55,003 bases of DNA from an uncultured Sphingomonas sp. (GTDB taxonomy: Bacteria > Pseudomonadota > Alphaproteobacteria > Sphingomonadales > Sphingomonadaceae). Where the stretch lies: assembly GCF_937871615.1 (NCBI RefSeq), contig NZ_CALMPA010000026.1, forward strand, positions 1 through 55,003. Reading direction: 5' to 3'. Made by a program: the position numbers and the translations under genes. The notes beneath the pieces were generated by a model. That model was given only the letters and a program-made list of their open reading frames with translations. It was not told where the DNA came from and ran no database searches. Shown here in pieces: positions 16,818 through 26,240 of this stretch (positions are counted from its first letter, which is position 1; the number at the start of each line of letters is the position of its first letter).

Positions 16818-18656
16818 ATGTCGGATCGAATCATCCGGATCGGGAGCGGTGCCGGCTTCGTCAACGATTCCGCGCTCGGAATCGCGCAGCTGCTCTCTGG
16901 CGGCGGCGATTTGGACTATGTAATCTTCGAATATCTGGCCGAAGGTATTATGGCCTGGCTGGCGGCCGACGAGGAACGCGAGCCAGGTTCGGGCTTCTCC
17001 CCGCACCTGGTCGATATCCATTTAGGACCGCATCTCGCCACGATCCTTGATCGCGGGATCAAGGTCATTACGAACGCCGGCGGCCTCAATCCGCACGGTC
17101 AGGCGGCGGCGATCCGCCGCGCGGCGCAGGCCATCGGGCAATACCCGCGCATCGCCGTGGTGACCGGCGACGATCTGCGCCCGCGCATCGACGAGATACG
17201 GGCGCTCGATCCGCGCGAATTCTATTCGGGCAAACCACTCCCGGACGACATCACCAGCATCAACGCCTATCTCGGTGCTTTCCCGATTGCGCATGCGCTC
17301 GCACGCGGTGCAAATATCGTCGTCACCGGCCGCAATGTGGACAGTGCGCTGACGCTCGGCCCGCTGATCCATGAATTCGGCTGGTCAGCGGAAGATTATG
17401 ACGCTCTCGCCGGCGGCACCGCCGCCGGCCATCTGCTGGAGTGCGGGGCGCAGGCGACGGGTGGCACGTTCACCGACTGGCGGCAGGTGCCGGATTGGGC
17501 CACGCCCGGCTATCCAATCGCCGAGTGCCGCGCCGATGGCGGCTTCGTCCTGACCAAGCCGGCCGGAAGCGGCGGGCTGGTCAGCGTCGGCACGGTCAGC
17601 GAGCAACTGATCTACGAGGTGCAGGATGTCGAAGCCTATTTGGTACCCGACGTCGCATGTGACTTTTCGACCGCCATCGTGCGTCAGGTCAGCCCGGACC
17701 GCGTAGACGTCAGCGGAATCGGCGGGCGCGCACCGACTGCCAGTTACAAAGTCGCGGCAACCTTCAAAGACGGCTGGCGCGCGACCGCGCTGTTCGCCGT
17801 AACCGGGTTCGATGCGGCTGAACGCGCCGCCCACATGGGGGACGCGCTGGTGCGTCGTTGTCGCTTGATGTTACGGGATCGTAATCTGGCTGATTTCGCG
17901 GATATCCGCGTCGATGTGCTGGGCAGCGAGGCGAGCCTCGCCGGACGCACGACGCGCCATGACTCCCGCGAGGTGGTGTGCCGCATCGTCGCGCGCCACG
18001 CCGATCGCGCCGGCGCGGAGCTTATCGCCGATGAAGGGCGAAGCGTGATGACCACGATGGCACAGGGATCGACCGGGCTTGGACCGGCGACTGTGGCTCC
18101 GGTGTTGGCGCTGTACAGCTTTCTGCTCGACAAAGCGAAAGTGCCGATCTCGCTCTCCATCGACAATGGCGCGCCAACACCGGTTCCGATCACCTCCGGT
18201 GGAGGATTCGATTCCGCGACGCTCGCGCGGCCACGCTTCCCCGCCGCCGATCCCGATACTTGCGATGATACGTTGCCGCTGATCGCGCTCGCCTGGGCAC
18301 GAAGCGGCGATAAGGCTGACATGTTCAATATCGGCGTCATCGCACGCGACCCTGTTTATCTGCCCTACCTCTCCGCCGCACTGACCGAGCACCGGATCGC
18401 CGACTGGTTCAGCCACACTACATCGAATGGCCAGCCTCCCCGGGTGGAGCGTTATGACGCACCGGGTTTCCACTGCATCAATCTCATCGTGTTCGATGCG
18501 CTAGGCGGCGGGCAGACATCCGGCATGCGCTTCGATCCCAACGCCAAAGGGATGGGACAGCAGTTGCTCGCAATCGACATTCCGCTGCCTGCGGCACTCG
18601 CGGATCGGGCGCGCCGCGCGATGGGCTCGGCCGGCCATGTCCACCTACTTTCATGA
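16818..18656 (+). CDS. AtuA-like protein (DUF1446), copy 2
   Basis: The protein is about 612 residues from ATG 16818. An ATG at 16794 overlaps the receptor stop (TGATG) and would add eight residues. Alignment with copy 1 (VRIGGATAAINDS against IRIGSGAGFVNDS) favours the internal start, so the start is uncertain. The DUF1446 motifs (ANIVVTGRNVDSALTLG, HEFGW, CGAQATGGTFTDW) and the terminal WARSGDKADMFNIGVIARDP are shared with copy 1. The two are diverged paralogues with similar domain order. They could form a hetero-oligomer or act on successive intermediates; neither reaction is known. It overlaps the downstream ligase by 4 bases. Confidence 0.82.
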   Translation: MSDRIIRIGSGAGFVNDSALGIAQLLSGGGDLDYVIFEYLAEGIMAWLAADEEREPGSGFSPHLVDIHLGPHLATILDRGIKVITNAGGLNPHGQAAAIRRAAQAIGQYPRIAVVTGDDLRPRIDEIRALDPREFYSGKPLPDDITSINAYLGAFPIAHALARGANIVVTGRNVDSALTLGPLIHEFGWSAEDYDALAGGTAAGHLLECGAQATGGTFTDWRQVPDWATPGYPIAECRADGGFVLTKPAGSGGLVSVGTVSEQLIYEVQDVEAYLVPDVACDFSTAIVRQVSPDRVDVSGIGGRAPTASYKVAATFKDGWRATALFAVTGFDAAERAAHMGDALVRRCRLMLRDRNLADFADIRVDVLGSEASLAGRTTRHDSREVVCRIVARHADRAGAELIADEGRSVMTTMAQGSTGLGPATVAPVLALYSFLLDKAKVPISLSIDNGAPTPVPITSGGGFDSATLARPRFPAADPDTCDDTLPLIALAWARSGDKADMFNIGVIARDPVYLPYLSAALTEHRIADWFSHTTSNGQPPRVERYDAPGFHCINLIVFDALGGGQTSGMRFDPNAKGMGQQLLAIDIPLPAALADRARRAMGSAGHVHLLS

Positions 18657-20206
18657 ACAGCGGCGTTACAGCCTTCACCGGCCCGGCTGATGTCATTCTG
18701 CACGCGCTGTCGCATGATCTCGATCGTCCGGTCGTGCAGTTCGCGGACGGCGGCGCGACGATCAGCGCGCGTGATTTTCGCGCGAACATCGTCGGCTATG
18801 CCGCAGCACTCAATGCCTTGAAACTCGATCGAGGCGCCCGTGTCGGGCTGATCGCGCGCAATCGAGTCGAGGTGCTATACGTGCAGGCGGCGATCGCCTT
18901 CACCGATCTCTGCCTCGTCGCACTGCACCCGATGGCCGCACTGGACGACCTTACCTATATCGCCAATGACGCCGACCTTGCCGCGCTGATCTTCGATCCG
19001 CACGGCTTCTCCCACGTCGCGGAGGCGCTAGGCGAGCAACGGCCGGGCCTGCGCTTGCTCGCATTCGGGCCAGGGCCGGGCGAGAATCTGATCACCCTCG
19101 CCGGCTTATATCCCGATGCGCCGCTCGTCGCTCCTCCGGCCGATCCCGATGCGATCATCCGGCTGACTTATTCGGGCGGCACCACCGGCCGCCCCAAAGC
19201 GATCATGGGATCGCAGCGTTACACGATGACCATGCTCCAGATCATGTTGATGGAGTGGGATTGGCCCGGCGAATTGCGCCAGCTCGTCTGTTCGCCGCTT
19301 AGCCACGCGGGCGGCTCGGCGCTGATGCCAGCTCTGCTGCGGGGCGGGTCGCTGATCGTGCTGCCAGGTTTCGAACCGGGAGCCGTGCTCGCGGCAATCG
19401 AGCGATTCCGCGTCACGGCGATCCTGCTCGTCCCGGCGATGATCTATGCGCTGCTCGATCATCCGGCACGCGTCACCAGCGACACTTCCAGCCTGGAGGT
19501 GATCTATTACGGCGCATCGTCGATCAGCCCGCCCCGGCTGGAAGAGGCGATCCGCGCATTCGGCCCGGTATTTTTCCAATTCTATGGTCAGGCTGAAGCA
19601 CCGATGTCGATCGCGCTGTTGCGCCGGGAGGATCACGATCCCGCGATTCCTGGACGGCTGGGCAGCTGCGGGCGCCCGACGCCGTGGAATCAGGTGGCGC
19701 TGCTCGACGATGAGGGGCGCGCCGTCGTTGACGGCCAGCCGGGCGAAATCTGCGTGCGCGGGCCGATGGTGATGACTGGCTACCTGAACCGGCCCGACGA
19801 AACCGCGGAGGCGTTCGCGCACGGCTGGCTGCACACCGGCGACGTAGCGATCCGCACCGCCGACGGATTTCTGCGCATCGTCGATCGCAAGAAGGACATG
19901 ATCGTCACCGGGGGATTCAACGTCTATCCGCGTGAGATCGAGGATGTGCTGACGGCCGAACCAGGCGTCGCCGACGCGGCGGTGATCGGCACGCCGCATC
20001 CGAAATGGGGCGAGGCGGTGACGGCAGTGGTCGTTCCCCACGCCGGCGCGACAATCGACCCGGAAGCGTTGATCGCGGCTGTTCGCGAACACAAAGGCGC
20101 GCTTCATGCGCCAAAGCATCTCCATCTGGTCGATACACTCCCCCGCACCGGGCTGGGCAAGCCCGACAAAAAGGCACTGCGCGCGCATTTCGGGAGTGAA
20201 GGATGA
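18653..20206 (+). CDS. AMP-dependent acyl-CoA synthetase
   Basis: The 517-residue ligase has RLTYSGGTTGRPKAI for the P-loop. This is TYSGGTTG, slightly different from the usual TSGTTG. It continues with FYGQAEAPM, GWLHTGDVA, IVDRKKDMIVTGGFNVYPREIE and the end TGLGKPDKKAL that carries the catalytic lysine. It starts at ATG 18653 within the stop of AtuA copy 2. It activates an organic acid to a CoA thioester, and its place suggests one step in the AtuA-linked branch. The substrate cannot be read from the sequence. Confidence 0.9.
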   Translation: MNSGVTAFTGPADVILHALSHDLDRPVVQFADGGATISARDFRANIVGYAAALNALKLDRGARVGLIARNRVEVLYVQAAIAFTDLCLVALHPMAALDDLTYIANDADLAALIFDPHGFSHVAEALGEQRPGLRLLAFGPGPGENLITLAGLYPDAPLVAPPADPDAIIRLTYSGGTTGRPKAIMGSQRYTMTMLQIMLMEWDWPGELRQLVCSPLSHAGGSALMPALLRGGSLIVLPGFEPGAVLAAIERFRVTAILLVPAMIYALLDHPARVTSDTSSLEVIYYGASSISPPRLEEAIRAFGPVFFQFYGQAEAPMSIALLRREDHDPAIPGRLGSCGRPTPWNQVALLDDEGRAVVDGQPGEICVRGPMVMTGYLNRPDETAEAFAHGWLHTGDVAIRTADGFLRIVDRKKDMIVTGGFNVYPREIEDVLTAEPGVADAAVIGTPHPKWGEAVTAVVVPHAGATIDPEALIAAVREHKGALHAPKHLHLVDTLPRTGLGKPDKKALRAHFGSEG

Positions 20207-20658
20207 ACGATTGTGCGAAGCTGCTCGCGATCGAGGAGATAAAGACACTGTTCGCCCGTCGGCTCCGCTACATGGATACCGGCCAGTGGCATCTATACGC
20301 GGACCTTCATACCGAGGATGCGATCACCGAAACCTATTCGCGGGGAACCGCGCCGATCGCCGGCGCGCAGGCGATCGCGGCGGCAATCGAACAGTTCATG
20401 ACCGGTGGGCCGGCCCCGATCACCTCAGTCCACCACGCCCATACACCGGAGATCGAATTCCTCTCGAACGATGAAGCCACCGGCATCTGGCCGATGGAGG
20501 ATCATCTCTGGTGGAGCCAAGGCAGGCGCGAGGAATGGCTGCACGGCTATGGCCATTATCACGAACACTATCGCCGGGTGAATGACCGATGGCTGATCGC
20601 CTGGCGCCGCCTGTCGCGCTTGCGGGTCGATCATTCTCCCGGCTTCTACGATCGTTGA
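20203..20658 (+). CDS. SnoaL-like NTF2-fold protein
   Basis: The 151-residue protein has the N-terminal helix AIEEIKTLFARRLRYMD, the motif EDAITETYSRG, a strand with MEDHLWWSQG, and a final WRRLSRLRVDHSPGFY. It fits the SnoaL_4 group and is about the size of the protein at 8240-8716. It starts in the stop of the ligase (ATGA) and its own stop (TGA 20656-20658) directly abuts the stop of the convergent ligase. The role is unknown. Confidence 0.76.
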   Translation: MNDCAKLLAIEEIKTLFARRLRYMDTGQWHLYADLHTEDAITETYSRGTAPIAGAQAIAAAIEQFMTGGPAPITSVHHAHTPEIEFLSNDEATGIWPMEDHLWWSQGRREEWLHGYGHYHEHYRRVNDRWLIAWRRLSRLRVDHSPGFYDR

Positions 20659-22224
20659 TTACCCTCCGGCTTCGCCGCGAAGCACGGCGCGCAGCACCTT
20701 GCCCGCCGCGTTGCGCGGGAGCGACGCGACGATCTCGATCGAGCGCGGCACCTTATAGTTCGACATGAAATCGCGCGCCCAGGCACGGATTTCTTCCGGC
20801 GAAATCCGTATCCCCGGCCGCAGGACGATGAACGCCTTGCCCACCTCCCCCATCCGTTCATCCGGCATGCCGATCACCGCCGCCATCTCTACCGCCGGAT
20901 GGCGCGACAGCAGAGCTTCGATTTCCGCCGGATAGCAATTGAAGCCACCCGAAATGAACATGTCCTTCTTGCGATCAGTGATTTTCAGATAACCGTTGTC
21001 ATCCAGGGCGCCGATATCGCCGGTATGCAGCCAGCCATCGCCATCTACCGCCCTTGCCGTCGCCTCCGGATCGTCGAGATAGCCGCGCATCACGCCGTGG
21101 CTCCGCACCAGTATCTCGCCGGTCGCGCCAACCGGGCGATCCCAGCCTTCATCATCGACGATGCGCAATTCTACACCCGGCAAGGGAAAGCCGCATGTCG
21201 TGGCCACAACCTCGGGCGCGTCGCCCTGTCGTGTCATCGTGATCACGCCATGTTCGGTCATGCCGTAGCCGTTGACAACATTGCGCATCCCCAGCTCGCC
21301 CCTCATCCGCTCGACCAGCACTTCGGGCACCGGTGCGCCGCCAGTAACCGCGACGCGCAGCGAGGAGAAATCGGCAGTTTCCGAGTTCTGCCGGGCAAGC
21401 AGCAGTGATTGATAGATCGCCGGCGGCCCGGGGATGAACGTGATCTTGTGCGCCCTGATGAGCCGGGCGGTCTCCGCCTCATCGAACACCGCCTGGGGGA
21501 CCACCGCCGCGCCGCGCAACAGGCAAGCCACCCATCCCGCCTTATAACCAAAGGTGTGGGAGAACGGATTGACGATCAGGTGGCGATCTCCCTCACGCAG
21601 ATCCACGCGCACCGCCCAATCCCCGAAGATGCGCGTCACCTGCGCATGAACCGTCATCACGCCCTTGGGCGCACCGGTCGTCCCCGAGGTGAAGATGATA
21701 TCCGACAACTCGTCGCCGTGACGATCCGTCAGCGCCGCATCGACCGCGCGATCGTCCGCCCCATTGCCAGAAGCGACGAAAGCCTCCCAATCCTCAAACG
21801 TCACCGTCTCACGCAGATCCGGCAGCGACTGGCCGTTCAACAGCGCGCGATAGTCCGTGCCCAGGAAATCGCGCATCGTGAATAGCATGATCACGCGGGC
21901 GCGACGCAATATCTCCCCGGTTTCCTCGCCCTTGTAGCGAGTGTTGAGCGGAATCAGCACCGCGCCGCATGCTTGTGCCCCAAGCGCCGCGAGAATCCAC
22001 GCGCCGATGTTGGGCGCCCAGATCGCGACCCGATCCCCTGGCTTAACTCCGCGCGCAAGAAAGGCGGAGGCCGCCGCGCGCGTTTCGCGCCACAATTCGG
22101 CGAACGTCTTCGTCACGCCGTTTTCGATCAACGCGGGCGCGACAGGCCAGCGTTCGGCCGCCGCAGCAGCAGCCGCCACGATCGTTTCCGGCCACACGTC
22201 TTCTTCGCCTTCGATCGCCATCAT
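20659..22224 (-). CDS. AMP-dependent acyl-CoA synthetase (CoA ligase)
   Basis: The 521-residue protein starts at ATG 22224, overlapping the thiolase stop (ATGA); the longer in-frame extension lies in the thiolase gene. Motifs are [55 protein letters not shown] and the terminal [12 protein letters not shown] with the catalytic lysine. These are all canonical for acyl-CoA or aryl-CoA ligases; the [10 protein letters not shown] segment is common in FadD3-type ligases. As the last gene of an eight-gene minus-strand operon with a thiolase and an IpdC-like protein, a role in activating a carboxylic acid from a cyclic substrate is plausible. Confidence 0.9.
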   Translation of the reverse strand: MMAIEGEEDVWPETIVAAAAAAAERWPVAPALIENGVTKTFAELWRETRAAASAFLARGVKPGDRVAIWAPNIGAWILAALGAQACGAVLIPLNTRYKGEETGEILRRARVIMLFTMRDFLGTDYRALLNGQSLPDLRETVTFEDWEAFVASGNGADDRAVDAALTDRHGDELSDIIFTSGTTGAPKGVMTVHAQVTRIFGDWAVRVDLREGDRHLIVNPFSHTFGYKAGWVACLLRGAAVVPQAVFDEAETARLIRAHKITFIPGPPAIYQSLLLARQNSETADFSSLRVAVTGGAPVPEVLVERMRGELGMRNVVNGYGMTEHGVITMTRQGDAPEVVATTCGFPLPGVELRIVDDEGWDRPVGATGEILVRSHGVMRGYLDDPEATARAVDGDGWLHTGDIGALDDNGYLKITDRKKDMFISGGFNCYPAEIEALLSRHPAVEMAAVIGMPDERMGEVGKAFIVLRPGIRISPEEIRAWARDFMSNYKVPRSIEIVASLPRNAAGKVLRAVLRGEAGG

Positions 22225-23423
22225 GCGACCTCGAACAGGCCGGCCGCCCCCATGCCGCCCGCAACGCACATCGAGACGACGACATAGCGAACGCCGCGCC
22301 GCTTCCCCTCGATCAGCGCATGGCCGACAAGGCGACTGCCCGTCATGCCGAACGGATGACCGATAGCGATCCCGCCGCCGTTGACGTTCAGCTTCTCCGG
22401 ATCGATGCCGAGTGCGCGTTGGCAATAGAGCGCCTGGCTGGCGAACGCCTCATTGATCTCGAACAGGCCGATATCCTCGATCTTCACCCCGCACCGGTCG
22501 AGCAGCTTGGGAATCGCGAAGACCGGCCCAATCCCCATCTCGTCCGCGCCGCACCCCGCGACCTGAAAACCACGGTAGATGCCCAGAATCGGCAGCCCTT
22601 CCTTCTGCGCGGTCGCCAGATCCATCACCACCTGCGCCGATGCGCCGTCTGACAGCTGGCTGGCGTTGCCGGCGGTGACGTGATTCCCGTCCTTCACCAC
22701 CAGTCCGTCGCGGAAAACCGGTTTCAGCGCCGCAAGCGCCTCATAGGTGGTGCCGGGCCGGATGCCTTCGTCGCTCGCCAGCATCACGGTTTCCGTGCCG
22801 GTCCGGTTGCCCTCCTTGTCGAACAAGGCTTTGTCGACCGTGATCGGCACGATCTCGCCGGCAAACCGCCCGGCCTCCTGTGCCGCTGCGGCGCGCTGCT
22901 GACTGAGCGCGGCGAAGCGGTCCTGATCCTCGCGCGAGACGCGATAGCGATCGGCAACGATCTCTGCTGTTTCGATCATCGCCATATAGGCATAAGGATC
23001 ATGCTGCTTCACGAAGGCGGAACGGTTGCGCCAGGCGGGCGCATGCTTGTTGATGGTGAGCGAGATACTCTCCATCCCGCCCGCCACGGCTACATCGACC
23101 TCATCCGCCATGATCGTCCGCGCGGCGAACGCAAGCGCGTTCAGCCCGGACGAGCACTTGCGGTCCATGGTGAAGCCGCCGGTGGTATTCGGCAGTACCG
23201 AGCCATGCACCGTCAACCGCCCGAGATTGTAGCTTTGCGTGCTCCAGTGATTCCCGACCCCCAGATAGACATCATCGACCCGTGCGGGATCAATGCCCGC
23301 GCGCTCGATTGCGGCATTCACGACGTGCGCCGACAAGACCGGCGCCTCGGTATCGTTGAACGCACCACGATAGGCCTTGGCCACGCCAGTGCGCGCGGTG
23401 GAAACAATGGCGGCTTCACGCAT
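22221..23423 (-). CDS. acetyl-CoA acyltransferase (thiolase)
   Basis: The 400-residue protein has the thiolase nucleophile Cys in [10 protein letters not shown], the His in [14 protein letters not shown] and the second Cys in [12 protein letters not shown]. The usual late motif is CIGGGMG, so the CVAGGMG variant is a small difference. FEINEAFA and [10 protein letters not shown] are also present. It cleaves 3-oxoacyl-CoA with CoA. It is close in layout to the thiolases (such as FadA6) that act next to IpdC-type enzymes in ring degradation of steroids, but that is an inference. It is 18 bases downstream of the IpdC-like gene. Confidence 0.92.
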   Translation of the reverse strand: MREAAIVSTARTGVAKAYRGAFNDTEAPVLSAHVVNAAIERAGIDPARVDDVYLGVGNHWSTQSYNLGRLTVHGSVLPNTTGGFTMDRKCSSGLNALAFAARTIMADEVDVAVAGGMESISLTINKHAPAWRNRSAFVKQHDPYAYMAMIETAEIVADRYRVSREDQDRFAALSQQRAAAAQEAGRFAGEIVPITVDKALFDKEGNRTGTETVMLASDEGIRPGTTYEALAALKPVFRDGLVVKDGNHVTAGNASQLSDGASAQVVMDLATAQKEGLPILGIYRGFQVAGCGADEMGIGPVFAIPKLLDRCGVKIEDIGLFEINEAFASQALYCQRALGIDPEKLNVNGGGIAIGHPFGMTGSRLVGHALIEGKRRGVRYVVVSMCVAGGMGAAGLFEVA

Positions 23424-23441
23424 CGGTTTTCTGCCTTCCAG

Positions 23442-24509
23442 TCAGTTCGCCACGCACAGGGCGTCGATCCGCCCTTGCGCCTCGGTAAGGATTTCGTCGA
23501 TCAATTCCCGGCAACTCGGCAAGGCGTCGAGGCGACCAGCCACGATTCCGGTAGCCATGACCCCGTGGTCAACGTCCCCGTCGACCACCGCCTTCCGGAT
23601 CAGAGTCGGCATGGTCGCCGCCATCATCGCTTGGCGCAGCGGCATGGCCCCGTGCGCGGTCATCGCGCGCGCGGAGCGCAGCAACTCGCCCCAGGACGCG
23701 CCAGTCTGCCGCTTCATCGCCAGCCCTGCCTCCAGTGCACGCAACCACATGCCGATCGTTCCGGAACGCTCGATCCGGTCCATCAGAGCGGTGCGGACCA
23801 TCCGTTGGGGCACGCCATCGAGTCGGGTGGTGACGTAAATGTCATCGGTTCCCGCGCGCAGATAGACCTGCTTGCTGATCGCCGGGACAGGGCTTTCCCG
23901 CGTGAGCAAAAAGCGTGTTCCCATCGCGATCCCCACGGCACCATAGGCAAGCGCGGCGGCCAGCCCGCGTCCGTCGGCAAAGCCGCCTGCCGCGATCACC
24001 GGCACCTTCACCGCATCCAACACCTGCGGCAGCAGCACCGTGGTCGGCACTGCGCCGGTATGTCCGCCGCCCTCAGCGCCTTGTACCGTCACCATGTCAA
24101 CGCCAAGCTCGGCCATCTTCACCGCATGTTTCACCGCCCCTACCGTTGGGATGCAAAGGATGCCGGCGTCCCGGAAGCGGGCAATCATCCCGGCGTTCGG
24201 ACCACGCCCGAAGCTCACGGCGCGAACCTGATCCCTGTTCGCCAGGATCAGGTCGACAATCCGGTCGGCGCCGGGCTGGAAGCTGTGGAAGTTCACACCG
24301 AACGGCTTTGCCGTGCCGTCGCGAACCGTCCTGATCTTTGCTGCCACCTCATCCGGCGTCATCACCGCGCAACCGAGAAAGCCGAACGCCCCCGCCTCCG
24401 AACTCGCGATGACGAGGCTCGGCTCCGCCACCCAGCCCATCGCGGTCTGGATCACCGGCGCGCGACAACCGAGCCGTTCCGTAAGGGGCGTGTTCAGCGC
24501 ACCACTCAC
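23442..24509 (-). CDS. nitronate-monooxygenase-family flavoprotein, IpdC-like
   Basis: The 355-residue FMN protein has the start LTERLGCRAPVIQTAMGWVA, VTVQGAEGGGHTG, VPVIAAGGFADGRGLAAAL and VGIAMGTRFLLT, all typical of the nitronate monooxygenase/2-nitropropane dioxygenase fold. The tail (TTRLDGVPQRMVRTALMD, then GIVAGRLDALPSC) resembles IpdC of mycobacterial steroid HIP-CoA degradation rather than classical nitronate monooxygenases. IpdC-type enzymes act on CoA-bound cyclic intermediates. It overlaps the upstream crotonase by 4 bases, so CoA chemistry is likely. Orthology was judged by memory of the family and needs a search. Confidence 0.82.
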   Translation of the reverse strand: MSGALNTPLTERLGCRAPVIQTAMGWVAEPSLVIASSEAGAFGFLGCAVMTPDEVAAKIRTVRDGTAKPFGVNFHSFQPGADRIVDLILANRDQVRAVSFGRGPNAGMIARFRDAGILCIPTVGAVKHAVKMAELGVDMVTVQGAEGGGHTGAVPTTVLLPQVLDAVKVPVIAAGGFADGRGLAAALAYGAVGIAMGTRFLLTRESPVPAISKQVYLRAGTDDIYVTTRLDGVPQRMVRTALMDRIERSGTIGMWLRALEAGLAMKRQTGASWGELLRSARAMTAHGAMPLRQAMMAATMPTLIRKAVVDGDVDHGVMATGIVAGRLDALPSCRELIDEILTEAQGRIDALCVAN

Positions 24510-25402
24510 GCTTCCCCCACCTGCTTCTTGTTCGCCGCCGCCATCGACTTGGCATCCATCCCGCCAAGATTGTTTGCGTTGACGAGATCGCTCTGTGCAT
24601 GGGCGAAATGATGCATATGGAACACCGCATCCATCGCGGTGCGCTTGCCGCGCAAATCCTCGACGTGATTGAGCGCCTGTTTGGTCAGCCAGTTGCCGAG
24701 CCGGTTGCGGCTCGCCAGTTCATCCGCAATTGCCTTCACGTCGGCGAGTAGCGTTTGTCGGGTCGACAGCCGGTTGACCATACCGAAATTGTATGCCCGC
24801 GCCGCGGGCATACGCTCTCCAAGCAGGATGAATTCCTTTGCCACCCGCGGCGGCAATTCAAAGCCGTGCGCGAAATATTCGACCCCCGGAATACCCATGC
24901 GCCCGACGGGGTCCTGGAAGAATGCGTCGTCGGTCGCGATGATCAGATCGCATACCCATGCCAACATCAGCCCGCCCGCAATACACGCACCTTGGACCGC
25001 CGCGATGGTCGGCTTGGGAATTTCCCGCCACCGCCGGCACATGCCGAGATAAACTTCCTGCTCCCGCGTATAGAGGAATTCCGCGCCGGGCTTATTGACA
25101 TGATCCGCAAAGAGATGACGCCTCTCCCACGACGCGCCAAGATCGCGCCCCGGCGTTCCGATGTCGTGGCCCGCGGAGAAATGCTTGCCTTCGCCGCGTA
25201 GCACGATTGCGCGTATAGCGTCGTCGTCCACCGCCCGGCGGAACGCGTCATCCAGCGCATAGGTCATCTGATTGTTCTGGGCGTTATTGTATTTGGGCCG
25301 GTTCATGATGATGTGCGCGACGGCGCCATCCACTTCATAGCGGACCGGCTCATCCGTCTCGTAGACATGATTCTTGGGATAGGGCGCGACAAGATCGCTC
25401 AT
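24506..25402 (-). CDS. enoyl-CoA hydratase/isomerase (crotonase family)
   Basis: The 298-residue crotonase starts at ATG 25402 with GGAG upstream; an in-frame upstream extension has no such signal. Crotonase marks are VAHIIMNRPKYNNAQNN, GEGKHFSAGHDIGTPG (first oxyanion loop) and AAVQGACIAGGLML with the second oxyanion Gly. The region with DPVGRMGIPGVEYF contains the place of the second catalytic acid, which reads Gly/Val-Glu at some distance. It may be a hydratase, a hydrolase or a ring-opening enzyme. It overlaps both neighbours (ATGA) in the operon. Confidence 0.9.
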   Translation of the reverse strand: MSDLVAPYPKNHVYETDEPVRYEVDGAVAHIIMNRPKYNNAQNNQMTYALDDAFRRAVDDDAIRAIVLRGEGKHFSAGHDIGTPGRDLGASWERRHLFADHVNKPGAEFLYTREQEVYLGMCRRWREIPKPTIAAVQGACIAGGLMLAWVCDLIIATDDAFFQDPVGRMGIPGVEYFAHGFELPPRVAKEFILLGERMPAARAYNFGMVNRLSTRQTLLADVKAIADELASRNRLGNWLTKQALNHVEDLRGKRTAMDAVFHMHHFAHAQSDLVNANNLGGMDAKSMAAANKKQVGEA

Positions 25403-26232
25403 GACATACTCCGGGCTATGGGGGAGGACAGAGGGAGGTCGCATCGAAACAGTCGATCCGCGGCAGCGTAAGCCCGTTTCGCCACAACCACTGGGTGAAG
25501 GTCGACAGCATCTGCCGTCGGAGCTTCAATGCTCATCTGCACGTCATCGCCGCACGCCTCGATCAGCGCGAGGCAATCGAGTTCACCATCTCCGGGCAGC
25601 AGGCGTTGATGCGACGCTTCGGCGAACAAATCGGCCGGCGCGGCATGCGGTGCGTCGCAAAGCTGCACCAGGGATATAAGATCGCGGTGCGTACGCACTT
25701 GCGCGATATCGCTCCCGGAACGCGCGAGATGCAGCAGGTCGACGTTGACCTTCAACCCCTTATCAACGGCTTCGCACAGCCGGATCGCATCGTCCAATGA
25801 CCTGATCGCAGAAATCGGAAAGAATTCGATCGCGGCCGACAATCCCCGCGCAGCAGCAGCGGCGCAAAGCGACGCGATCGCCTCTCCGCAACGCGCGGTT
25901 TCACTGTCATACGCCAGGATATTGATACTTTCCGTCCTGATCTCCGCTGCGGCGTCGAGCGCAGGAAGGAAGTCGTCCGGCCGCGATGCGCCCGTCACCG
26001 TGAAGGGATAGGCCACCGCGATCCGGCATCCTGCATCCGCCGCTGCTCGCCGGCAATCACGCCTCGAGACAACATCGGCAGTCAGATCGAAATCGGGCAT
26101 CCCGGCCACTTCGTGCATGCCGCGCAGAAACAGCCCGACCCCGTCGAATCCGGCCTCGCTGGCCGCCGCGACGAGATCGAGCGGGCGCGCGGACAACACC
26201 GTCAGATGATCGAGGATCATACCGCGCCGCAT
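25399..26232 (-). CDS. sugar-phosphate-isomerase/epimerase-like TIM-barrel protein
   Basis: The 277-residue protein has the AP_endonuc_2/xylose-isomerase-like layout: ILDHLTVLSARPLDLVAAASEAGFDGVGLF, SAAIEFFPIS, KVNVDLLHLARSG and a late DVQMSIEAPTAD strand. The acidic residues of these strands are where family members bind a divalent metal. It starts at ATG 26232 (or 26220) 8 bases after the SDR stop and ends in the ATGA of the crotonase. Members of this family isomerise sugars or act on cyclic polyols and small acids; the substrate is not indicated. Confidence 0.72.
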   Translation of the reverse strand: MRRGMILDHLTVLSARPLDLVAAASEAGFDGVGLFLRGMHEVAGMPDFDLTADVVSRRDCRRAAADAGCRIAVAYPFTVTGASRPDDFLPALDAAAEIRTESINILAYDSETARCGEAIASLCAAAAARGLSAAIEFFPISAIRSLDDAIRLCEAVDKGLKVNVDLLHLARSGSDIAQVRTHRDLISLVQLCDAPHAAPADLFAEASHQRLLPGDGELDCLALIEACGDDVQMSIEAPTADAVDLHPVVVAKRAYAAADRLFRCDLPLSSPIARSMS

Positions 26233-26240
26233 CGTCCCGT

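Noticed and set aside
22680-24611. Plus-strand open frame of about 643 codons across the thiolase, IpdC-like and crotonase genes
   Set aside because: It crosses several clear minus-strand genes and shows no recognisable motif; antisense artefact of high GC.
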